DNA of 64,000 bases from Flavobacterium crocinum (GTDB lineage: Bacteria > Bacteroidota > Bacteroidia > Flavobacteriales > Flavobacteriaceae), in the NCBI RefSeq assembly GCF_003122385.1, contig NZ_CP029255.1, forward strand, positions 2,046,001 through 2,110,000. The letters are read 5' to 3'. This document shows, piece by piece, positions 1 through 8,311 of the stretch; the stretch's first letter is position 1; each line of letters opens with the position of its first letter. The notes beneath the pieces were generated by a model. The model did not search any database, was not told the origin of the DNA, and saw only the letters and a program-made list of their open reading frames with translations. The position numbers and the translations under genes were made by a program.

Positions 1-31
1 CAAGCTCTCAACTTTTAAAATTTAATACACT

Positions 32-2104
32 TTGATTTCACAAAAGACCATTGATACTGTTTTTGAAACCGCTCGAGTAGAGGAGGTTATCGGCGATTTT
101 GTGAATTTAAAACGCGCAGGAAGTAATTTCAAAGGACTGAGTCCGTTCTCAGATGAGCGTTCTCCGTCGTTTATGGTTTCGCCTGCAAAAGGAATCTGGA
201 AAGATTTTAGTACAGGAAAAGGAGGGAATTCCGTTAAATTCTTAATGGAACATTCGCAATTTACGTATCCGGAAGCCATTCGCTATCTAGCCCGAAAGTA
301 CAATATCGAAATTGAAGAAACAGAGCAGACAGATGCAGAAAAAGCGATGACAGATGTCCGTGAAAGTATGTATCTGGTTTCTGAATTTGCGGCTAAATAT
401 TTTCACGACGTACTCCTAAATAGTGAAGAAGGAAAAGCCATTGGATACTCTTATTTTAAAGAAAGAGGATTCACAAACGAAACAATCAAAAAGTTCAATT
501 TAGGATATTCTCCGGAAACCTGGGACGCTTTGACGAAAGAAGCCCTTGGAAAAGGATATAAATTAGAGTTTTTAGAAAGTACAGGTTTAACCATTCCAAG
601 AGAAGACCGCCCGTTTGACCGATTTAAAGGACGTGTGATGTTTCCAATTCAAAGTATGTCGGGGCGTGTTTTAGGCTTTGGAGGACGTATTTTAACGAAT
701 GATAAAAAAGCAGCCAAATATCTGAATTCGCCTGAAAGCGAAATTTACCATAAGAGTAAAGTGCTTTACGGAATTTATCACGCTAAACAATCTATTGCCA
801 AACAAAATAACTGTTATTTGGTAGAAGGTTATACCGATGTGATTCAGTTTAATCAGGCAGGAATTGAAAATGTTGTGGCTTCATCCGGAACGGCTTTAAC
901 GCCGGACCAGATTCGTTTGATCAATCGTCTGACCAGAAATATAACCGTTCTTTTTGACGGAGATGCCGCGGGTTTAAGAGCTGCAATTCGAGGGATTGAT
1001 TTGATTTTGGAAGAAGGGATGAACGTTCGTGTTTGTTCTTTCCCCGAAGGTGAAGATCCGGATAGTTTCGCTCGAAAAAATTCACATGAAGCATTAGTCT
1101 CTTATTTAGAAAACAATAGCAAAGACTTTATACAGTTTAAAGCTTCTATTTTGATGGATGAAGCGAAAAACGATCCCATCAAAAAAGCTGACCTGATTCG
1201 TGATATGGTATCGAGTATTTCGAAAATACCGGACCGTATTCAGCGTGAAGTTTATATTCAGGAATGTGCCCGAATTATGGATATTTCGGAGCAGGTTTTA
1301 GTAAGTACACTGGCACAGCTGATTCAAAAAGATCTTGCTGATGCAAACAAAAAACAAAAGCAGGAACAAAAACCTTTTGAAGTTCATAGAAACCAACCTC
1401 CAAATGCAGGGACATTTTCAGGAGGAGATCCTGAAGATCCAAGAACAGGACCACCTGAAGGTTATGATTATCCGGGAGATCCGGGATATTATCCGCAAGA
1501 ACAAAATCAAAAAATAGATATTTTGTATGGTTTCGAAAGGAAAGTCATTGAGGTTTTACTTTTGTATGGAAGTGTGGTAGAAGATTTTGAAGATGTTTTC
1601 CTGAAAGCAGATGAAGAAGGAAATGTAAAAGAAGTTTCGGAAAAAAGACAATATAAAGTATTCGAAAAAATATATTTAAGTCTTCAGGAAGATGAAATAC
1701 AATTGTCAAATGTTTTATTTCAAAATATTTACAATAATATTATTGATTTTTATAATCAGAATGAGACCTTTAGTTTAGATAAATATTTGATGCGTCTTGA
1801 ACCTGAATTTGCTCAGGAAGTAACCAATATTTTAATGGAAGACGAAAGATTGACCATTCATAATTGGGAAGGGCAGAATATTTTTCCGAAACAAAAAAGT
1901 GAAACTATTGAGCAGAATGTTTCTGAGACCATATTTGCTTTGCGATGGTATTTGGTGTCGGCAATTATTTCGGAATTAAAGAATTCTCTTTTAACCAACC
2001 CGCAAGAAGACAATTCAGAAACTTTGAGTATGGTTATGGATTATTCTAAATTACTGAATAATTTTTCTAAAAAACTGGGTCGTGTAGTGGTGCCTTATCA
2101 CTAA
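32..2104 (+). CDS. dnaG: DNA primase DnaG
   Basis: Makes the RNA primers for the replication fork, working with the DnaB helicase. The 690-residue protein has the usual order: N-terminal CHC2-type fold (about 1-100), the catalytic core with the TOPRIM motifs VEGYTDVI (near 266) and DGDAAG (near 309), a proline/glycine-rich linker near 450-490, and a C-terminal helicase-interaction region. The start is TTG, chosen because the protein then begins MISQKTID as in other Bacteroidota primases. Odd: the four zinc ligands of the CHC2 finger are replaced by S37, S40, D58 and T61, although the surrounding fold is well conserved. A hairpin terminator follows the stop. The gene is complete, so the finger loss is not a truncation. 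Confidence 0.97.
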   Translation: MISQKTIDTVFETARVEEVIGDFVNLKRAGSNFKGLSPFSDERSPSFMVSPAKGIWKDFSTGKGGNSVKFLMEHSQFTYPEAIRYLARKYNIEIEETEQTDAEKAMTDVRESMYLVSEFAAKYFHDVLLNSEEGKAIGYSYFKERGFTNETIKKFNLGYSPETWDALTKEALGKGYKLEFLESTGLTIPREDRPFDRFKGRVMFPIQSMSGRVLGFGGRILTNDKKAAKYLNSPESEIYHKSKVLYGIYHAKQSIAKQNNCYLVEGYTDVIQFNQAGIENVVASSGTALTPDQIRLINRLTRNITVLFDGDAAGLRAAIRGIDLILEEGMNVRVCSFPEGEDPDSFARKNSHEALVSYLENNSKDFIQFKASILMDEAKNDPIKKADLIRDMVSSISKIPDRIQREVYIQECARIMDISEQVLVSTLAQLIQKDLADANKKQKQEQKPFEVHRNQPPNAGTFSGGDPEDPRTGPPEGYDYPGDPGYYPQEQNQKIDILYGFERKVIEVLLLYGSVVEDFEDVFLKADEEGNVKEVSEKRQYKVFEKIYLSLQEDEIQLSNVLFQNIYNNIIDFYNQNETFSLDKYLMRLEPEFAQEVTNILMEDERLTIHNWEGQNIFPKQKSETIEQNVSETIFALRWYLVSAIISELKNSLLTNPQEDNSETLSMVMDYSKLLNNFSKKLGRVVVPYH

Positions 2105-2108
2105 AAAA

Positions 2109-2150
2109 GAAAAACTCTATCAATCTGAAATCAGAATGATAGAGTTTTTA
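2109..2150 (+). terminator. Rho-independent terminator of dnaG
   Basis: Inverted repeat AAAACTCTATCA / TGATAGAGTTTTT with a 14-nt loop, followed by a T-rich stretch, starting five bases after the dnaG stop. It also separates dnaG from the oppositely directed regulator downstream. Confidence 0.8.
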
Positions 2151-2192
2151 TTGTTTTTCGACTGTCTAAAAATAGACTTTTGCCGATTAAAA

Positions 2193-2822
2193 TTAAATAA
2201 TTTCTAAAGTCTTAGCTTTATTTACTAAGTCAACTAAATTAGTAACGTTTAATTTAGTCAATAATCTTAGTTTGTAAGTACTGATCGTTTTTTCGTTCAG
2301 ATTTAAGATTTTAGAGATTTCATTGTTTTTCTTTCCATCACTTAAGTAACGTAAAACTTCAATCTCACGATTAGAAAGTTTTCTGTACAGACGCTCGCTT
2401 TTGCTTTGTTTCGCGATAAGGGCCATGTTTTTGCGTACTGTTTCGTTGATGATGATTTTTCCTTCTTGTACTTTAATAATAGAATGTCCTAGAGTTTCTA
2501 GTTTTTCTGTTTTGTGTACATACCCGGAAACTCCTGCTTTAATTGCGTTTGGAGCGTACATTTGCTCAGCAAGATCACTGAAAATAACAATTTTTGTTTT
2601 TGGGAAATTTTTCAGAATCGATTTGATTTCGAAAATACTTGAAAGACCTTCAAGCTCTAAATCCAGGATTAGGATGTCGATTTCCTTCGTCTGAAGAATA
2701 TCTCTAACCATTGAAAAATTGCCTACATTGGCAACAATTGAAATTTGATCGTGGTCTTTGAAATAAGACTTAACGCCAAAGTGCGTCACAGGATGATTGT
2801 CTGCTAGACATACTTTAATCAT
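2193..2822 (-). CDS. NarL/FixJ-type (LuxR HTH) response regulator
   Basis: Two-domain transcription regulator of 209 residues: receiver (1-120) and LuxR-type helix-turn-helix (about 145-205, with the typical LSNREIEVLRYLSDGKKNNEI start). Phospho-acceptor is D54 and the conserved lysine is K104. The acidic pocket is reduced: D8-N9 in place of the usual pair of acidic residues. No histidine kinase gene lies beside it, so it is an orphan regulator and its signal is unknown. It lies on the same strand as nadE, 92 bases downstream of it, and may have its own promoter in that gap. Confidence 0.9.
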   Translation of the reverse strand: MIKVCLADNHPVTHFGVKSYFKDHDQISIVANVGNFSMVRDILQTKEIDILILDLELEGLSSIFEIKSILKNFPKTKIVIFSDLAEQMYAPNAIKAGVSGYVHKTEKLETLGHSIIKVQEGKIIINETVRKNMALIAKQSKSERLYRKLSNREIEVLRYLSDGKKNNEISKILNLNEKTISTYKLRLLTKLNVTNLVDLVNKAKTLEII

Positions 2823-2914
2823 AATTTTTACCTTTTTTAGAATTGTTCATGTTTTTGGAACTGTAAAATTAATAAATAAATTCTGTAGTTTATAGCTGAC
2901 AAATGTTAAAAAAA

Positions 2915-3721
2915 TTATTTTAACGTTTTTGGTATAGTGCAGACCGGAATTGGGTCCATTTTATGCTTATTGCTGGTGTTTAATCTTTTATAAATTTCGA
3001 AGACAGTTTTTTCTCTTCCATCGAAGTCAGCTGCCGTCTTTCCTGACTCCGCGGCTAACATTGCCCATTCCAGTTCGTCATAACTTGCTCCTAATTGATC
3101 CTCATCAGTACGATTATCTCCAAATAAGCCATCTGTAGGTGCTGCTGTTAAAATTGATTGCGGAATTTCTAAAAATTCTCCCAAAGCATACACATCAGAT
3201 TTCATTAAATCGGCAATTGGGCTTAAATCTACGCCGCCATCTCCATATTTTGTATAAAAGCCTACGCCAAAATCTTCTACTTTGTTTCCGGTTCCGGCAA
3301 CCAGTAAACCATGAATTCCTGCTAAATAATATAGAGAAGTCATTCTTAGACGTGCTCTTGTGTTTGCTAATGCTAAATTTACTTTAACTTCGTCATCTGT
3401 CTTTGGAACAGCAGTTTTAAAGGATTCAAAAACTGCAGTCAAATCAGTTTGTACATCAGAAACGTTAGGGAAACGTTTTTTTAGCTGATCAATATGTTCT
3501 TTTGCTCTGTTTACCTGGCTTTCTGCCTGATGAATCGGCATTTCTACACATAAAACTTTCAGTCCTGTCTGTGCGCATAAAGTTGAGGTTACAGCAGAAT
3601 CTACGCCACCTGAGATTCCAATTACAAAACCGTTTACTTTTGCATTAGCAGCATAATTTTTTAGCCACTCTACAATATGCGTATTTACTTTTTCTGTCTG
3701 AATTGTGCTTTTTTTAGCCAT
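2915..3721 (-). CDS. nadE: NH3-dependent NAD(+) synthetase
   Basis: Catalyses the last step of NAD synthesis, amidation of deamido-NAD with ammonia and ATP. The 268-residue protein carries the PP-loop SGGVDS at residues 37-42 and a second conserved block TGNKVEDFGVGFYTKYGDGG that binds substrate. It has no N-terminal glutaminase (nitrilase) domain, so it is the ammonia-using short form. It is divergent from gldB, with about 100 bases between the two start codons. Confidence 0.93.
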   Translation of the reverse strand: MAKKSTIQTEKVNTHIVEWLKNYAANAKVNGFVIGISGGVDSAVTSTLCAQTGLKVLCVEMPIHQAESQVNRAKEHIDQLKKRFPNVSDVQTDLTAVFESFKTAVPKTDDEVKVNLALANTRARLRMTSLYYLAGIHGLLVAGTGNKVEDFGVGFYTKYGDGGVDLSPIADLMKSDVYALGEFLEIPQSILTAAPTDGLFGDNRTDEDQLGASYDELEWAMLAAESGKTAADFDGREKTVFEIYKRLNTSNKHKMDPIPVCTIPKTLK

Positions 3722-3750
3722 AATAATTTAAGTTTTAAAGTACAGGGATG

Positions 3751-3758
3751 TATATTTG
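3751..3758 (+). promoter_or_regulatory. Predicted -7 element (TATATTTG) for gldB
   Basis: TATATTTG fits the Bacteroidota TAnnTTTG -7 consensus and lies about 64 bases before the gldB start in the nadE-gldB divergent region. No clear -33 TTG was found at the ideal spacing. Confidence 0.5.
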
Positions 3759-3821
3759 CAGAATTATTTTTAAGTACATAGTTGCTTAAAATTCCGGTAA
3801 CACAAATCTAATTAAAATAAA

Positions 3822-4781
3822 ATGAAAATATATCGCTTTGCAGTGGTTCTGTGCCTGTTTTTTTTGTCTTGCGACCAAAAATCTAAGGTAGAAAAAGAAG
3901 TAGAAGAAATACCTGTAGATATTAAAGTAGAACGTTTTGATAAGGCGTTTTTTGAAACCAAACCGGAAGATCTTGCAAAGATTAAAAAGCAATATCCTTT
4001 TTTCTTTCCGGCGGGGAATGATGATAGTGTCTGGTTGCAAAAGATGCAGGAGCCTATTTGGAGAGAAGTTTATGATGAAGTTCAGAAAAAGTACAGTAAT
4101 TTTGAACCTGTAAGAGAAGAATTCAATACTCTTTTTCAGCACGTAAAATATTATTTTCCAAAAACTAAAATTCCAAAAGTAATTACCGTTATTGGAGAAA
4201 TGGATTATACTGCTAAAGCAATTTATGCGGACAGTCTTGTAATTGTGTCTTTGGAGTTATACCTTGGGAAAGATCATAAGTTTTATGAGTTTCCAAATTA
4301 TCTAAAACAGAATTTTGAAGAAAAACAAATAATGCCGGATGTGGTTTCCAGTTTTTCTTATCGAAATATTTCAAATTCAGTTGATAAAAGTTTGGTTTCT
4401 CAAATGATTTTTGAAGGGAAACAACTTTATGCTAAAGATTTACTTTTGCCAAACTATACTGATGCTGATAAAATAGGTTATACACCGGAACAAATTAAAT
4501 GGTGCGAAGAAAATGAAGCCTATATGTGGCGTTACTTTTTGGAGAATGAAATGCTTTACAGTGTTGATCCAAAATTAACAACAAGATTTATAGCTCCTGC
4601 TCCTTTCTCTAAGTTCTTCTTAGAGATTGATAATGATTCTCCGGGCCGTGTTGGCGCATGGATCGGCTGGCAGATGGTACGTTCTTACATGAAAAATAAT
4701 AGTAATGTTTCTTTGGCTGAATTATTTAAGATTGAGCCAAAGGAAATTTTTGAAAAATCAAAATATAAACCTAAGAAATAA
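3822..4781 (+). CDS. gldB: Gliding motility lipoprotein GldB
   Basis: One of the proteins required for Flavobacterium gliding motility. The 319-residue product starts with a lipoprotein-type signal (MKIYRFAVV..., cysteine at position 17), so the mature protein is predicted to be membrane anchored on the periplasmic side. The sequence after the signal (VDIKVERFDKAFF, then a run of aromatic-rich blocks, and the end block PGRVGAWIGWQMVRSYM) matches GldB as known from F. johnsoniae. No catalytic motif is evident. The stop codon overlaps the gldC start by one base, so gldB and gldC are translated from one transcript. Confidence 0.93.
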   Translation: MKIYRFAVVLCLFFLSCDQKSKVEKEVEEIPVDIKVERFDKAFFETKPEDLAKIKKQYPFFFPAGNDDSVWLQKMQEPIWREVYDEVQKKYSNFEPVREEFNTLFQHVKYYFPKTKIPKVITVIGEMDYTAKAIYADSLVIVSLELYLGKDHKFYEFPNYLKQNFEEKQIMPDVVSSFSYRNISNSVDKSLVSQMIFEGKQLYAKDLLLPNYTDADKIGYTPEQIKWCEENEAYMWRYFLENEMLYSVDPKLTTRFIAPAPFSKFFLEIDNDSPGRVGAWIGWQMVRSYMKNNSNVSLAELFKIEPKEIFEKSKYKPKK

Positions 4782-5113
4782 TGGCAAATATAAACTCAGA
4801 GATTAAATTCAATATAGAATTAGATGAAAACCGTGTTCCGGAAAAATTAACATGGAGTGCACAAGATGGCGGAGTACAGGCAGAAGAGGCAAAAGCAATC
4901 ATGCTTTCAATTTGGGACAGCAAAGCTAAAGAGACGATGCGTATCGATTTATGGACAAAAGATATGCCGGTAGATGAGATGAAGATTTTCTTTCATCAGA
5001 CTTTAGTAGCAATGTCAGATACTTTTAAACGTGCAACAGATGACGAAAAAATGTCTGATACAATGAAAGATTTTTGTGATTACTTTGCAGAAAAATTAGA
5101 ATTGACAAAATAA
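4781..5113 (+). CDS. gldC: Gliding motility protein GldC
   Basis: Small acidic protein of 110 residues without signal peptide or membrane segment, beginning MANINSEIKFNIELDENRVP and matching GldC. In F. johnsoniae gldC lies next to gldB; loss of gldC is known to weaken rather than abolish gliding, so it is seen as an accessory factor. It shares an A with the gldB stop (TAATG arrangement), which indicates translational coupling. A long perfect hairpin follows directly. Confidence 0.93.
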   Translation: MANINSEIKFNIELDENRVPEKLTWSAQDGGVQAEEAKAIMLSIWDSKAKETMRIDLWTKDMPVDEMKIFFHQTLVAMSDTFKRATDDEKMSDTMKDFCDYFAEKLELTK

Positions 5114-5130
5114 TTGAAATTTCAAAAATG

Positions 5131-5176
5131 AAATTCCAAATTCCAAGTGTTATAATTGGAATTTGGAATTTTTTTA
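5131..5176 (+). terminator. Terminator hairpin after gldC, also a repeat-family member
   Basis: Perfect 16-bp arms AAATTCCAAATTCCAA (5131-5146) and the reverse complement (5156-5171), then a T run. The same arms occur at 24929-24968 after yqeY, so this is both a terminator and one copy of a dispersed palindromic repeat. Confidence 0.75.
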
Positions 5177-5306
5177 TTGTTTTGTTTTGAAGTATAAGGT
5201 CAGAATTTTCTTTTTCTTTTATTGTTGATACCTGATTTTTTGTGTCAATTTAATCTTAAATTTTTATTCTATTTATTTATTAGATAACTTTCGTACAGTA
5301 TGATTA

Positions 5307-5969
5307 ATGCTGTATGTAAAATTTTACAATATGTTGTTCCCATTTCTTGTAAGCCTTGTAGGACTGTTTTTTTTATTGATCAACAGTGTTTGTTTTTATA
5401 AGACACGAAAAAACAAAGATTTCCATTATAATACATTAATGGTTTATTTGATTTGTTTATTTGTCAATGAATTGCTTTGCAATATTATTGGATTTTATGC
5501 TCCGGGATCTAATTTTTTCCTTTCGCATTATTATTTTGTTTTCCAGTTTGTTTTCTTGAGTGTATTTTTTCGAAGCCTCTTTTCGAATGTTATCTTAAGA
5601 AGAGTGATACTTGTTTTTCTTGTGCTGGTTATGGTTTTGTTAGCAATACAGTATTACAGGACACCTGATCTTTATTGGAGGTTTAATTTATTTGAAATTG
5701 GAGTTACCTCTATTTTATTGGTTGTGTATGCGTTAACTTATCTGATTCAGAATTTCAAAAACTTTAAAGCAAATTATATGTATTTTGCTAACGGATTGAT
5801 TATTTATCTGGTTAGTAGTTCTACAATTTTTTTGAGTGGTAATACAGATTCTGTAATTTTTACTGAGCCATTTTTACTTGATTTTTGGTTTTTTAATTCC
5901 TTGTTTTACATCCTGTATCAGTATTTGATATTTAAAGAATGGAAAAATTTAAATAAAAGATTTAAGTAA
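5307..5969 (+). CDS. Predicted multi-pass membrane protein, unknown function
   Basis: A 220-residue protein with about six hydrophobic segments (near 8-28, 42-62, 72-92, 97-115, 130-148 and 165-205) and short polar loops. I do not recognise a family or any catalytic motif. The layout resembles small inner-membrane proteins that are common and uncharacterised in Flavobacteriia. The sequence just before the start contains TAACTTTC, close to the TAnnTTTG -7 pattern, so it may be transcribed on its own. It converges with engB; a two-way hairpin separates them. Confidence 0.7.
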   Translation: MLYVKFYNMLFPFLVSLVGLFFLLINSVCFYKTRKNKDFHYNTLMVYLICLFVNELLCNIIGFYAPGSNFFLSHYYFVFQFVFLSVFFRSLFSNVILRRVILVFLVLVMVLLAIQYYRTPDLYWRFNLFEIGVTSILLVVYALTYLIQNFKNFKANYMYFANGLIIYLVSSSTIFLSGNTDSVIFTEPFLLDFWFFNSLFYILYQYLIFKEWKNLNKRFK

Positions 5970-5971
5970 AT

Positions 5972-6014
5972 AAAAAATCCAAATTCCGTTTTTAAAATTG
6001 GAATTTGGATTTTC
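5972..6014. terminator. Bidirectional terminator between the membrane protein and engB
   Basis: Arms AAAAAATCCAAATTCC (5972-5987) and GGAATTTGGATTTT (6000-6013) with A- and T-runs on both sides. It sits in the 63-base gap between convergent genes and can serve both. Related in sequence to the AAATTCCAAATTCCAA repeat family. Confidence 0.75.
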
Positions 6015-6032
6015 TTTATTATGTATTTATTT

Positions 6033-6653
6033 CTAAAATTCAGAATTGTTTTTAAAGACTTCCTCGTTTACTTGGTCAATATAAGACAGAAGTTCCTCTT
6101 TTCCGATTGATTCTGTAGATGAAGTCACAAAATATTGTGGCATTTCTGCCCAATTGTTGGCATACATTTGTTTTTTGTAAGCTGCAATATGAGAATCAAT
6201 TTTTCCTTTACTGATTTTATCGGCTTTGGTAAAAATAATACAGAACGGAATTTCGCTTTCGCCCATATAAGACATGAACTCAATATCGATATTTTGAGCC
6301 TCGTGGCGAATGTCAATCAAAACAAAAGCGCAAACAAGTTGTTCTCTAGTTTCGAAATAATCGGTAATAAACTTCTGAAAAGTTGATTTTGTTTTTTTTG
6401 AAACCTTAGCATAACCATAACCAGGCAAATCCACTAAAAACCAATTATTATTGATTTTAAAGTGATTTATTAATTGTGTTTTTCCTGGTTTTCCGGATGT
6501 TTTAGCTAAGTTTTTATTGTTGGTAAGCATGTTTATTAACGATGACTTACCTACGTTTGATCTTCCTATAAAAGCATATTCCGGCAAAAAATCCTTTGGA
6601 CATTTTGATGCATCAGAATTGCTGACAATAAATTCGGCGGTGTTAATTTTCAT
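6033..6653 (-). CDS. engB: Ribosome biogenesis GTP-binding protein EngB (YsxC/YihA)
   Basis: Small GTPase of 206 residues needed for assembly of the large ribosomal subunit. G1 is GRSNVGKS (30-37), G3 is DLPGYG (75-80) and G4 is TKAD (near 142), all intact. Length is normal for the family. It lies 42 bases downstream of the alpha/beta hydrolase on the same strand and is probably co-transcribed with it. Confidence 0.95.
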   Translation of the reverse strand: MKINTAEFIVSNSDASKCPKDFLPEYAFIGRSNVGKSSLINMLTNNKNLAKTSGKPGKTQLINHFKINNNWFLVDLPGYGYAKVSKKTKSTFQKFITDYFETREQLVCAFVLIDIRHEAQNIDIEFMSYMGESEIPFCIIFTKADKISKGKIDSHIAAYKKQMYANNWAEMPQYFVTSSTESIGKEELLSYIDQVNEEVFKNNSEF

Positions 6654-6695
6654 GTTTCTTCGTTTTAAAACCTCCTAAAAAGTAAATAGTAATGG

Positions 6696-7460
6696 CTATA
6701 ATTTTTTTTCAGTAAGCCATTTTTCAAGAATTTCATTAAATTCCTGAGGGTGCTCCATCATTGCGGCATGTCCGCATTTATCAATCCAGTATAAGGTAGA
6801 ATTTGGTAATAATTTATCAAATTCTTCTGCTACATTTGGAGGAGTTACAGAGTCATTTCGACCCCAAATAATGCAAGTTTCAACATCCATTTTAGGCAAA
6901 TCTTTAGCCATGTTATGGCGAATGGCACTCTTTGCAATGGTTAAAGTTTTGATTAATTTGATTCGGTCGTTAGCCGTCGCATATACTTCATCAATCAAAT
7001 CGGGAGTTGCAATTTTTGGATCGTAAAATACAGCTTCAGCCTTTGTTTTGATGTATTCATAATCACCTCTTCTTGGGTAGCTGTCTCCCATTGCACTTTC
7101 GTAAAGTCCAGAACTTCCGGTTATTACAAGTCCTGCAACTTTTTCAGGATAAAGCTTTGTATGATACAATGCAATATGTCCTCCAAGAGAATTTCCCAGA
7201 AGAATTACTTTATCAAAACCTTTAAAAGTAATAAAATCTTTAACGTACTTGGCAAAACTTTTTACGTTCGTTTTTAAAATGCTTTGTGTATAGATTGGCA
7301 AATCCGGAATAACAACTTTATATCCTTTTGTTGGGAAATATTGTGCTACACCATCAAAGTTACTTAGGCCTCCCATTAACCCGTGAAGAATAACGATAGG
7401 TGTACCTTCTCCAGCTTCAAAATAGCTGTATTTGCCTTCTTTTTTGTAGTGTTTGTCCAT
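6696..7460 (-). CDS. Alpha/beta-fold hydrolase
   Basis: 254-residue single-domain hydrolase with the oxyanion-side motif HGLMGG (26-31), nucleophile elbow GNSLGG (S91), acid D203 in the WGRNDSVTPP block and catalytic H231 (CGHAAMMEHP). No signal peptide, so cytosolic. The substrate cannot be read from the sequence; the fold covers esterases, lyases of C-C bonds and related enzymes. A TATATTTG element lies 28 bases before the start. It heads a likely two-gene operon with engB. Confidence 0.88.
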   Translation of the reverse strand: MDKHYKKEGKYSYFEAGEGTPIVILHGLMGGLSNFDGVAQYFPTKGYKVVIPDLPIYTQSILKTNVKSFAKYVKDFITFKGFDKVILLGNSLGGHIALYHTKLYPEKVAGLVITGSSGLYESAMGDSYPRRGDYEYIKTKAEAVFYDPKIATPDLIDEVYATANDRIKLIKTLTIAKSAIRHNMAKDLPKMDVETCIIWGRNDSVTPPNVAEEFDKLLPNSTLYWIDKCGHAAMMEHPQEFNEILEKWLTEKKL

Positions 7461-7487
7461 CTAGTTTTATGCCAATTTCAATTTCGA

Positions 7488-7495
7488 CAAATATA
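7488..7495 (-). promoter_or_regulatory. Predicted -7 element (TATATTTG) for the hydrolase-engB operon
   Basis: Reads TATATTTG on the minus strand, fitting TAnnTTTG, and lies 28 bases upstream of the hydrolase ATG. The rest of the 378-base gap up to mraZ (7496-7730) shows no gene. Confidence 0.5.
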
Positions 7496-7733
7496 GGGTT
7501 AAATAAATAAAAATGAATTTTTGGTGCCGTTTTTTAACTACATAATTTCAGTAGAATTTATAAATAGCTAAAAATCAGTAATTAATGTCTTATTTGCAGA
7601 ATTATCTAAATGTTAAGAAAACTGCATTATAATCATTTTTTTAAGAAAATTAGCGCATTATATTTTTGAATGAATAATGGATCTGTGAATCTGTTAATTA
7701 ATAGTTAAGGTATTGATTGATTGTTGATTACCG

Positions 7734-7792
7734 AAAGTGGTAGTAAAGTGGTTAAACTTATTAACAAAGTGGTATAAAGTGGTAAAATGTGG
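7734..7792 (+). promoter_or_regulatory. MraZ-box cluster upstream of the dcw operon
   Basis: Five copies of AAAGTGG or a close variant: 7734-7740, 7745-7751, 7766-7772, 7776-7782 and 7786-7792 (AATGTGG). The last three have an exact 10-base period with 3-base spacers (TAT, TAA). MraZ is known to bind short direct repeats of this kind in front of its own gene, AAAGTGKN3-type in Mycoplasma. The cluster ends 13 bases before the predicted -7 element and so covers the -33 region, which fits autoregulation of the whole operon. Confidence 0.75.
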
Positions 7793-7804
7793 TAAAATTT
7801 TTTA

Positions 7805-7812
7805 TATTTTTG
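7805..7812 (+). promoter_or_regulatory. Predicted -7 element (TATTTTTG) of the dcw operon
   Basis: Fits TAnnTTTG and lies 26 bases before the mraZ TTG start, directly downstream of the MraZ boxes. Confidence 0.6.
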
Positions 7813-7837
7813 CTGTATAACATGTTATACTAGTTTT

Positions 7838-8311
7838 TTGAACACAATTGTTGGGACATACGAATGTAAAGTCGATGCTAAAGGAAGGTTAATGATGCCT
7901 GCGCCTTTGAAAAAGCAGTTGACAGCTTCACTTCAGGACGGATTTGTCTTGAAGCGTTCTGTGTTTCAACCGTGTTTGGAGTTGTATCCTATGGTAGAGT
8001 GGGATGCAATGATGAAAAAAATCAACAAGCTTAATCGCTTTGTAAAAAAGAACAACGATTTCATTAGAAGGTTTACTGCTGGTGTTAAAGTAGTTGAGGT
8101 TGATGCGTTAGGGAGATTGTTAGTGCCAAAAGACTTGGTGACTTTTGCAAGTATTTCTAAAGATGTTGTTTTTTCATCGGCGGTTAATATAGTAGAGATC
8201 TGGGATAAGGATTTATACGAAAAATCAATAAGCGGCGAAGATATGGATTTTGCAGATTTAGCCGAAGAAGTAATGGGAAATATTAATGACGACGAAGATG
8301 GAATATCATAA
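7838..8311 (+). CDS. mraZ: Transcriptional regulator MraZ
   Basis: First gene of the division and cell-wall cluster. The 157-residue protein has two AbrB/SpoVT-like halves, each with a KVDAKGRLM(M)P- or EVDALGRLLVP-type DNA-binding block (near 10-20 and 85-97). It binds repeats in its own promoter and tunes the operon; the repeat cluster upstream fits this. The start is TTG, chosen since it yields MNTIVGTYECKVDAKGR, the standard N-terminus. It overlaps rsmH by 14 bases if the latter starts at 8298. Confidence 0.95.
   Translation: MNTIVGTYECKVDAKGRLMMPAPLKKQLTASLQDGFVLKRSVFQPCLELYPMVEWDAMMKKINKLNRFVKKNNDFIRRFTAGVKVVEVDALGRLLVPKDLVTFASISKDVVFSSAVNIVEIWDKDLYEKSISGEDMDFADLAEEVMGNINDDEDGIS

Noticed and set aside
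3786..4142. 118-residue minus-strand frame opposite gldB
   Set aside because: Phe/Leu/Arg-rich artefact of an A-rich coding strand; gldB is certain.
8286..8297. Four-codon N-terminal extension of RsmH from ATG 8286
   Set aside because: The family N-terminus is MEYHNPVLL; the extension is made of mraZ coding sequence.
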